Shown: in pieces, positions 6,131 to 11,501 of the stretch
Position numbering within the stretch: the stretch's first letter is position 1
How the letters are laid out: every line of letters begins with the position of its first letter
Source of the DNA: Anaerolineae bacterium
GTDB taxonomy: Bacteria; Chloroflexota; Anaerolineae; J102
Length of the DNA: 11,501 nucleotides
Assembly (NCBI GenBank): GCA_015493675.1
Contig: WGCR01000365.1
Location: 1-11,501 of the forward strand
Reading direction: 5' to 3'
Program-made: the position numbers and the translations under genes
The notes under the pieces: generated by a model
What the model saw: only the letters and a program-made list of their open reading frames with translations
The model's database searches: none
Told to the model about the DNA's origin: nothing

Positions 6131-7657
6131 ATGCCTCCAACCACATCCACGCCTCCCACCGAGCAAGACCTGCTGGATCAGGAAAAAGCCCGTCGTGAAA
6201 AACTGGCCCGTTTGCAGGAATCCGGCGTCAATCCCTATCCGCCGCGAGTGCATCGCACGCACAGCATCGCCCAAGCCCTGGCCGCCTACGAAAATGGCGA
6301 ACTGGGCGAGGAAGACCGCCTGACTCTGGCCGGGCGCATGATCTCCCGCCGCGTGATGGGCAAGCTCTCCTTTGGACACATCGAAGACGGCTCCGGCAAA
6401 ATTCAAATTATGGTGCGTCGCGATCTGCTGGAAGCGGAGAAATATAATCAGTTTTTCAAGAAATTGCTGGACCTGGGCGATATCATCAGCGTCAAAGGCG
6501 TGATGACCGTCTCTCGCACGGGGGAGATCACCCTGCTGGCGGAGGATGTGACGCTGCTAGCCAAGGCGCTGAAACCCATGCCCGACAAATGGCACGGCCT
6601 CAAGGATCCCGAGGTGCGCCAGCGTCAGCGTTATCTCGATCTGCTGGCCAATCCCGAAGTGCGGGAACGCTTCCGCGTACGGGCCCAAATGGTGCGCGCC
6701 ATCCGCGACTATCTGGATGGCGAGGGTTTTCTGGAGGTGGAAACGCCTATTTTGCAACCGCTTTACGGCGGGGCCGCGGCCGAGCCTTTCATCACCCATC
6801 ACAATTATCTGCATCAGGACCTCTACCTGCGCATCAGTTTCGAGCTGTATCTCAAGCGGCTGCTGGTGGGCGGCTATGACAGGGTGTATGAGATCGGGCG
6901 GGATTTCCGCAACGAGGGCATCAGCCACAAGCATAATCCTGAATTCACACAGCTTGAGTTCTACGAAGCCTACACCGACTACAACGGCGTCATGGCCCGC
7001 ACCGAGGAAATGGTGGCTTATGTCGTCCAGCAGGTGAAGGGCGATCTCAAGGTCGTCTGGCAGGGGCATGAAATCGACTTCACGCCGCCCTGGCCCCGCA
7101 TCCCCCTGCGGCAGGCCATCCTCGACGCCTCGGGCATCGATTACGATCAATATCCCGACGCGGACAGCCTGCGGGCTATCATGCGAGAAAAGGGCGTGGA
7201 TGCGCCCGCGGACGCCAGCCGCGGCAAGCTCATCGATAAGCTGCTGAGCCTGTTCGTCGAGCCCAATCTCATCCAGCCCACCTTCCTCATCGATTATCCC
7301 GTCGATGTGTCGCCTCTGGCCAAGCGCAAGCCCGGAACGAAGGATGTGGTGGAGCGCTTCGAGGGCTTTGTGGGCGGCATGGAGCTGTGCAACGCCTTTA
7401 CCGAGCTCAACGATCCCCTGGATCAACTGGAGCGTTTTCTGGATCAGGGCCGGGCGCTGGAATCGGGCGATAAAGAAGCCACGCCCGTGGATATGGACTA
7501 CATCAACGCCCTCAGCTACGGCATGCCCCCGGCCGGCGGATTTGGCATGGGCATCGACCGCTTTGCCATGATTCTGACAGACCAGGAAAATATCCGCGAG
7601 GTCCTTCTTTTTCCCCATCTGCGCCCGGAAAAAAGAGAAGAGGGCGACCAGCAGTAG
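6131..7657 (+). CDS. lysS: Lysyl-tRNA synthetase, class II
   Basis: Cytoplasmic enzyme that charges tRNA-Lys with lysine using ATP. The protein has 508 residues, typical for the class II form. An OB-fold anticodon-binding domain occupies residues about 60-145 (GRMISRRVMGK, FGHIEDGSGKIQ). The class II catalytic domain follows: motif 1 around 195-215 (FLEVETPILQP), motif 2 around 259-278 (FRNEGISHKHNPEFTQLEFY) and motif 3 at 469-483 (GGFGMGIDRFAMILT). Lysine-pocket features such as ELCNAFTELNDP are present before motif 3. It follows greA by 25 bases, with no clear Shine-Dalgarno sequence before ATG 6131, so translation may be coupled or leader-weak. A strong terminator closes the operon at 7682-7719. 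A short N-terminal Pro/Thr-rich extension precedes the conserved part. Identification is certain; the exact start is probable. Confidence 0.97.
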   Translation: MPPTTSTPPTEQDLLDQEKARREKLARLQESGVNPYPPRVHRTHSIAQALAAYENGELGEEDRLTLAGRMISRRVMGKLSFGHIEDGSGKIQIMVRRDLLEAEKYNQFFKKLLDLGDIISVKGVMTVSRTGEITLLAEDVTLLAKALKPMPDKWHGLKDPEVRQRQRYLDLLANPEVRERFRVRAQMVRAIRDYLDGEGFLEVETPILQPLYGGAAAEPFITHHNYLHQDLYLRISFELYLKRLLVGGYDRVYEIGRDFRNEGISHKHNPEFTQLEFYEAYTDYNGVMARTEEMVAYVVQQVKGDLKVVWQGHEIDFTPPWPRIPLRQAILDASGIDYDQYPDADSLRAIMREKGVDAPADASRGKLIDKLLSLFVEPNLIQPTFLIDYPVDVSPLAKRKPGTKDVVERFEGFVGGMELCNAFTELNDPLDQLERFLDQGRALESGDKEATPVDMDYINALSYGMPPAGGFGMGIDRFAMILTDQENIREVLLFPHLRPEKREEGDQQ

Positions 7658-7681
7658 TCGCTTTTCATTTACTGCCATATC

Positions 7682-7719
7682 AACGGATGATCGGGGAGTT
7701 CCCTCATCATCCGTTTTTT
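7682..7719 (+). terminator. Intrinsic terminator of greA-lysS
   Basis: A 10-bp perfect stem pairs 7682-7691 with 7706-7715, and an inner GGG/CCC can form in the loop. The right arm runs into six T residues (7714-7719). It lies 24 bases after the lysS stop and only 14 bases before the next start codon. Confidence 0.85.
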
Positions 7720-7733
7720 CGTAAGACGCTATC

Positions 7734-9851
7734 ATGAATGTCGCCATCATTTGGCATATGCACCAGCCCCTTTATCGACAACCCGGCAGTGATGTCGCCA
7801 TCCTGCCCTGGGTGCGGCTGCACGCGGTCAAGGATTATCTGCACATGGCCCAGGTGTTGGCCCGCTATCCTGATGTGCGCGTCACCTTCACGCTGACGCC
7901 CTCGCTGGTGGAGCAGCTTGAGGATTATGCCAGCGGCAAATTGACGGATCGGCTGATGCAACTGGCTGGGCAGGATTACTTCAGCCCCGATGACAAGCAA
8001 TACATGCTGAACATGTGCTTCAGCATCAGTTGGGACAACATCATCCGCCGCTATCCTCCCTACGAGGCCATTCTCAACCGGCGGCATCTGGCCCAGATGA
8101 ATGCTGACTACTTCTCCACCCAGACGTATCGGGACCTGTTGGTGTGGTTCAATCTGGCCTGGACCGATCCAAATCTGCTGGAGAGCGATCCATTTTTGGC
8201 CGGGCTGGTGCAAAAGGGCGCGCAATTCACCATCGACGAGGCCCGGAAGCTGATCCAGATTCACCTGGATATCATGGGGCGGGTGATGCCTTTGTACCGG
8301 CAGCTTTCCCAGGCCGGTCAGCTTGAACTCATCACTGTGCCTTTCTTCCATCCTATTTTGCCGCTATTGGTGGATAGCCGCATCGCCCAACGCCCCAGCC
8401 CCGGTTTAGCTATCCCCGATCCGCCTTTTCAGGCCGGGGAGGACGCCCTGGCGCAGCTACGCTGGGCTGTCAAAAAGCATGGTGAAGTCATTGGCCGGGC
8501 GCCCGCGGGTCTGTGGCCCAGCGAGGGAGCTGTTTCGCCGGAAATCCTCCCTCTGGCGGCCGACGCCGGCTTGCAGTGGCTGGCTGCGGATGAGGCCATC
8601 CTCGGCGAAAGTTTGGATGTCTATTTCGAGCGGGATGAGAGCGGCCTGGTGAAACGTGGCGATCTGCTTTACCATCCCTGGCGTCTGCAATCCGACAAGG
8701 GCGATCTGGCTATCATCTTCCGCGACCACGATCTGTCTGATCGCATCGGCTTTGTTTACCAGCATCTGCCGGGGGCGCAGGCTGCCGAGGATATGATCGT
8801 GCGGTTGGAGCGTATTGCCCGCTCGTTTGGTCACCGCGATGATGCATTGATAACGGTCATTCTCGACGGTGAAAACGCCTGGGAATACTATGAACACAAT
8901 GGCGATGTTTTTTTGAGTGAGCTCTACCGCCGTTTAACCCAACATCCCGATCTTGCGCCTGTCACGCCCGACGAGCACTTGTCTCAACATCCGCCCACCG
9001 ATGAGATTCAGCATCTGGCTTCCGGCAGTTGGATTATGGGGGATTTCACCACCTGGATGGGCGATCCGGAACATCTCGCCGCCTGGTCGCATCTGCGCGA
9101 TCTGCGCGAATCGTATGATCTGTGGCGCAATGAGACGCATCCTGCGCCCGAACGCCTGCGGGATGTGCAAAACTATCTTTTCGCAGCCGAGGGCTCTGAC
9201 TGGTTCTGGTGGTATTCCCATCGTAACAGCAGTGATCAGGATGCGCTGTTCGACGCTCTTTTTCGGGATTATTTGATCGCGGCCTACCGGGCGATGGACA
9301 GGGTTCCGCCCGAGATTCTGGCCCGTCCCATCACCGGCATGCCGGGCCAACCGCCCGCTCCCCGACATTTCATCACGCCGCGGCTGGTGGCGGCTCCGGA
9401 TCCAGGCATCCATTGGGGCGAGGCCGAAGTCATTCGCCCGGATGCGTCGGTGGGAGCCATGCAGCGGGCGGGCGGCGTCATCCAGGCCCTGCGTTATGGC
9501 AATGACAGGGACAATCTCTATATCCGCGTGGAACTGGCGGCGCCGGTGGCCCAATTCGCCCTGACGCTGCATTTGGCCACAACAGGCGGGACGTATCAGG
9601 TGCAATTGGGACAAAAGCAAGGCACGGCGTTTCTCTTCCGTCTGGAAAATGGCTCTCAGGTGAACCTGGGGCCGATCCCTTCGGCTTTGGGAGAGCGATT
9701 GGCTGAATTTGCCATTCCTCTGGCGCAGATCGGGATGGATTTGAGTCGCGAAAGCGTGGGAGCGTTTTATCTGACTCTGCGCAGCGCCGCGGGCGAGCTC
9801 TCTCGCCTGCCCGCCAGGGGTGAAGCGGAACTGATTTTCGCCCGGGCGTAA
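7734..9851 (+). CDS. Glycoside hydrolase family 57 protein (alpha-amylase/alpha-mannosidase type)
   Basis: A 705-residue GH57-type protein; members act on alpha-glucans or related alpha-glycosides, substrate here unknown. The N-terminus WHMHQP (7-12) is the family's region 1 and fixes the start at ATG 7734. Other conserved segments are LWPSEG (260-265), AADE (284-287, candidate nucleophile region), LDGENAWEYY (377-386, candidate acid region) and AEGSDWFWWY (485-494), typical of the long GH57 subgroup. The last 160 residues or so look like a beta-rich accessory domain. No signal peptide is seen, so a cytoplasmic role such as glycogen or oligosaccharide turnover is likely. There is no Shine-Dalgarno sequence before the start and no clear promoter in the 14 bases after the lysS terminator; expression may depend on read-through. 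The family call is firm; which Glu/Asp are catalytic is inferred from motif order. Confidence 0.9.
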   Translation: MNVAIIWHMHQPLYRQPGSDVAILPWVRLHAVKDYLHMAQVLARYPDVRVTFTLTPSLVEQLEDYASGKLTDRLMQLAGQDYFSPDDKQYMLNMCFSISWDNIIRRYPPYEAILNRRHLAQMNADYFSTQTYRDLLVWFNLAWTDPNLLESDPFLAGLVQKGAQFTIDEARKLIQIHLDIMGRVMPLYRQLSQAGQLELITVPFFHPILPLLVDSRIAQRPSPGLAIPDPPFQAGEDALAQLRWAVKKHGEVIGRAPAGLWPSEGAVSPEILPLAADAGLQWLAADEAILGESLDVYFERDESGLVKRGDLLYHPWRLQSDKGDLAIIFRDHDLSDRIGFVYQHLPGAQAAEDMIVRLERIARSFGHRDDALITVILDGENAWEYYEHNGDVFLSELYRRLTQHPDLAPVTPDEHLSQHPPTDEIQHLASGSWIMGDFTTWMGDPEHLAAWSHLRDLRESYDLWRNETHPAPERLRDVQNYLFAAEGSDWFWWYSHRNSSDQDALFDALFRDYLIAAYRAMDRVPPEILARPITGMPGQPPAPRHFITPRLVAAPDPGIHWGEAEVIRPDASVGAMQRAGGVIQALRYGNDRDNLYIRVELAAPVAQFALTLHLATTGGTYQVQLGQKQGTAFLFRLENGSQVNLGPIPSALGERLAEFAIPLAQIGMDLSRESVGAFYLTLRSAAGELSRLPARGEAELIFARA

Positions 9852-9911
9852 GAAAATCGAGGGACGGCTGCCTTTGATCGGCCTGGCTTAACAGGAGTTC
9901 AGAGGGACTCC

Positions 9912-10016
9912 CGACCTCCGGGAGGTGGGGGAGCACATCGAAAGCGATTGCCCGCGGGTGGCCATATCAAGGCATCGGCTTCTGTGCCCAACCTCGCGCC
10001 AACCTCCCGGAGGTCG
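9912..10016. repeat. Pair of inverted palindromic repeats in the convergent intergenic region
   Basis: Bases 9912-9926 (CGACCTCCGGGAGGT) are the exact reverse complement of 10002-10016. Each copy also contains a 13-base palindrome, ACCTCC-N-GGAGGT. The 75 bases between show no gene. The pair lies between the GH57 gene and the tRNA operon, which converge. It may be a REP-like or small MITE-like element, or may act in termination. The rest of 9852-10029 holds nothing else I can name. Confidence 0.6.
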
Positions 10017-10029
10017 ATCTCGTCAATAG

Positions 10030-10060
10030 AAAAACGCCGTCCTGCAGGAGGAACAGCGTT
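10030..10060 (-). terminator. Intrinsic terminator of the tRNA operon
   Basis: On the reverse strand AACGCTGTTC (10060-10051) pairs with GGACGGCGTT (10042-10033), 10 bp with two G-U pairs and an 8-base loop. It is followed by TTTCTATT. It starts 8 bases after the encoded CCA of the last tRNA. Confidence 0.8.
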
Positions 10061-10067
10061 GGATGGT

Positions 10068-10144
10068 TGGTGGGGCCCCCCGGGCTCGAACCGGAAACCG
10101 GCGGTTTATGAGACCGCTGCTCTAACCACTTGAGCTAGGGCCCC
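10068..10144 (-). tRNA. tRNA with CAU anticodon (elongator Met or Ile2)
   Basis: A complete 74-base cloverleaf reads 10144 to 10071, with CCA encoded at 10070-10068. Acceptor GGGGCCC pairs with GGGCCCC, discriminator is A, T-loop is TTCGAGC and the anticodon loop is CTCATAA. The G1-C72 pair and an anticodon stem without three G-C pairs argue against initiator tRNA. Elongator Met and the lysidine-modified Ile-CAU form cannot be separated by eye. It is last in the operon and follows an internal terminator-like hairpin. Confidence 0.93.
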
Positions 10145-10145
10145 G

Positions 10146-10190
10146 AAAAAGCAAGGTGATAGTCACTCGTTGATAAAATGACCATCACCT
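10146..10190 (-). terminator. Terminator-like hairpin inside the tRNA operon
   Basis: On the reverse strand, 10190-10184 pairs with 10160-10154 (7 bp, AGGTGAT/ATCACCT), then one mismatch, then 4 further pairs (10182-10179 with 10165-10162). TGCTTTTT follows, ending one base before the CAU tRNA. It may be a partial terminator between tRNA-Gly and the CAU tRNA or a processing signal. Confidence 0.5.
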
Positions 10191-10203
10191 CACAGTCGAT
10201 GAG

Positions 10204-10274
10204 AGCGGGCAACGGGATTCGAACCCGTGACGAGAGCTTGGAAGGCTCTAGTGTTACCGCTACACCATGCCCGC
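10204..10274 (-). tRNA. tRNA-Gly (UCC)
   Basis: A complete 71-base cloverleaf: acceptor GCGGGCA with TGCCCGC, anticodon loop CTTCCAA, so anticodon UCC, T-loop TTCGAAT, discriminator T. CCA is not encoded. It is the middle gene of the operon, 8 bases after tRNA-Pro and 59 bases before the CAU tRNA. Confidence 0.96.
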
Positions 10275-10282
10275 AAATTGTG

Positions 10283-10356
10283 TCGGGGAGGCCGGATTTG
10301 AACCGACGACTTCTTGGACCCAAACCAAGCGCGCTACCGAGCTGCGCTACTCCCCG
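10283..10356 (-). tRNA. tRNA-Pro (UGG)
   Basis: A complete 74-base cloverleaf: acceptor CGGGGAG with CTCCCCG, anticodon loop TTTGGGT, so anticodon UGG, T-loop TTCAAAT, discriminator A. CCA is not encoded. It is the first gene of the operon, beginning about 7 bases after the predicted transcription start. Confidence 0.96.
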
Positions 10357-10369
10357 AGGAGTTGCGCCT

Positions 10370-10398
10370 AGTATAGCGCAAGGGACGGGCAGCGTCAA
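10370..10398 (-). promoter_or_regulatory. Near-consensus promoter of the tRNA operon
   Basis: On the reverse strand TTGACG (10398-10393) and TATACT (10375-10370) are separated by exactly 17 bases. Each hexamer differs from consensus at one position. Initiation is expected near 10363, just before tRNA-Pro, as fits a stable-RNA promoter. The GC-rich bases after the -10 would suit a stringent-type discriminator. Confidence 0.85.
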
Positions 10399-10461
10399 GC
10401 TTGGGGCGATAAAGAAGATCGATCATGCAGCCTCGCCGATAAATAGGCCGACGGCATTCGA

Positions 10462-11501
10462 TCAGGAGCCCCAATCGAGGCCCGCTTGCTGCCAGTTGGG
10501 AAGTTCAGGCCCGACGGGGAAGAGGCGGGTGGTGGTGAGATCGTTCAATTGCCAGGCGTAGATGGCCCAGTCGCCGTCGCGATTGGAGAGGAAGGCGATG
10601 GTTCTGCCATCGGGCGACCACGCGGGCAGGCCATCTTCGGCGGGATGCGTGGCGGTGGGGATGATGAAGCCGGTCTGGATGTCGAGAATGAAGATATCCC
10701 AGCTCTGGCCGCGGCTGCTGGACATGAAGGCTACGTAGCGGCCATCGGGCGACCACACGGGATTGCTGTCGTCGGGGACGTCGGTGATCTGGGTGCGTTG
10801 CAGGGTGGTGGGGTCCAGTTGCCAGAGGCCGCAATGCTGGCCGCCGGCGTCACAGTCGCTGAAGATGATCTGTCCTGTGCGGGACCAATCGGCGTGTTGG
10901 CCTGGCCCCAGGTCTTCGACGGCGCGGGTGGTGATGTCGGCCAGGTAGAGGTGGGGGCTGCCGTCGGGACTGCGCCGGGCGGAGGTGAAGATGATCTGTT
11001 GACCGCCGGGCCCCCAACGCGGCCAACGGTCGTCCGGCCCTTTGGTGATGCGCCGCGGGACGTCGTCGGGCGGGCGGAGATAGATGCCGGGACTATCAGG
11101 GGCCACAGATCGGAAGATGATGTTTTCCTGGGGCCCGAATGCAGGCTGCATGGCCCAATCCATCAGCTTGGGGCCGGGCAGGTGGTTGCCAAGATTCCAG
11201 GTCTGGATACTATAAACGCCCGAGGCGATGTCATAGCGGGTGTAGGCGATGCGTTGGGCCGGAGGCGTGGGCAGCGGCGAGTTCAACTGGATGGGGGGCG
11301 TAGGGCTGAGCTTTTCACAGCGGGCCAGCATTGTCTGCCGCATGTCTTCGATAGCGGGCGAGTCTTCTGTGTCCAGGGCCTGGTGCAACAGGTCTGCGGC
11401 GCGGCAGGGCTCCTGTTCGCCGATTTCACGGGCGAGTTGCACCAGGGTCTGAGCCTGGTTTTGTTGCAGCCGGGGAGTAGGCGTGCTGGTGGGGGCGGGA
11501 C
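10462..11501 (-). CDS. TolB-like beta-propeller protein, C-terminal part
   Basis: The frame stays open to the window edge, so the start lies outside; a GTG at 11442 would truncate it. The visible part has 346 codons including the stop. Next to the edge is a Pro/Thr-rich segment (PAPTSTPTPR), typical of a linker after a signal or membrane anchor, then a helical section (about 11300-11460) with two Cys, then repeated propeller blades. Two carry WSPDGRYVAF and WSPDGRTIAF followed by an aromatic strand (PD40/TolB-like), and further divergent blades have RWGPGGQQIIF and WSRTGQIIF. Such domains bind proteins or ligands at the cell surface; no enzyme motif is seen. It probably sits outside the membrane, but the export signal is not in view. 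The gene ends 63 bases before the tRNA promoter, with no clear terminator between. Confidence 0.85.
   Translation of the reverse strand, partial: PAPTSTPTPRLQQNQAQTLVQLAREIGEQEPCRAADLLHQALDTEDSPAIEDMRQTMLARCEKLSPTPPIQLNSPLPTPPAQRIAYTRYDIASGVYSIQTWNLGNHLPGPKLMDWAMQPAFGPQENIIFRSVAPDSPGIYLRPPDDVPRRITKGPDDRWPRWGPGGQQIIFTSARRSPDGSPHLYLADITTRAVEDLGPGQHADWSRTGQIIFSDCDAGGQHCGLWQLDPTTLQRTQITDVPDDSNPVWSPDGRYVAFMSSSRGQSWDIFILDIQTGFIIPTATHPAEDGLPAWSPDGRTIAFLSNRDGDWAIYAWQLNDLTTTRLFPVGPELPNWQQAGLDWGS

Noticed and set aside
6557..7750. Reverse-strand frame opposite lysS
   Set aside because: lysS is unmistakable on the plus strand and the reverse frame has no family features.
9948..10133. Short plus-strand frame ending in the CAU tRNA
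   Set aside because: It covers the palindromic repeats, the tRNA terminator and antisense tRNA sequence; the peptide has no recognisable feature.
10135..10398. Reverse-strand open frame through tRNA-Pro and tRNA-Gly
   Set aside because: It is a translation of tRNA sequence (GVAQLGSALG type) and overlaps the promoter and two intact tRNAs.
10178..10561. Plus-strand open frame across the tRNA genes
   Set aside because: It is the antisense of tRNA-Gly and tRNA-Pro; such frames give a well-known spurious peptide (GIRTRD..., PDLNRR...).
1..11501. CRISPR array, transposase or other mobile gene
   Set aside because: No regularly spaced repeats and no transposase or recombinase motif were seen on either strand.

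Overview
The window looks like a piece of a GC-rich bacterial chromosome, most plausibly from the Chloroflexota (Anaerolineae-like). This rests on general resemblance only: amidase proteins with a barrel, coiled coil and PGRP-like fold; a large GH57 protein; a Pro/Thr-rich linker before a TolB-like propeller; and a greA-lysS pair. No ribosomal marker is present, so the phylum is inferred.

Left part (1-5445). After a hairpin-rich non-coding stretch and a candidate promoter come two tandem, same-strand relatives. Each starts with a TIM-barrel domain of the clan GH-A type, with candidate catalytic glutamates on the fourth and seventh strands. A coiled-coil or helical linker follows, then N-acetylmuramoyl-L-alanine amidase (Amidase_2/PGRP) folds. 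The first gene (308-3362) carries two amidase folds and a tail like cell-wall-binding repeat 2, but a frameshift at a perfect 19-bp inverted repeat breaks it in two. The second (3432-5393) carries one amidase fold. Only the middle of the three amidase folds keeps the full zinc triad; the outer two share His-to-Arg and Cys-to-Ser changes and look like binding modules. No signal peptide is visible on either protein.

Middle part (5446-7719). A promoter, a short leader ending in a strong intrinsic terminator (reminiscent of the E. coli greA/GraL leader), greA, lysS 25 bases later, and a terminator. This is a transcription/translation housekeeping operon.

Right part (7734-11501). A large GH57 alpha-glucan-type hydrolase of unknown substrate follows. 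It converges on a minus-strand tRNA operon (Pro-UGG, Gly-UCC, CAU) with a near-consensus promoter, an internal terminator-like hairpin and a final terminator. Between the two converging units lies a pair of inverted palindromic repeats. The window ends inside a minus-strand gene for a TolB-like beta-propeller protein whose start lies outside.

The most novel material is the tandem barrel/amidase pair with its decayed and intact active sites; second is the regulated-looking greA leader.
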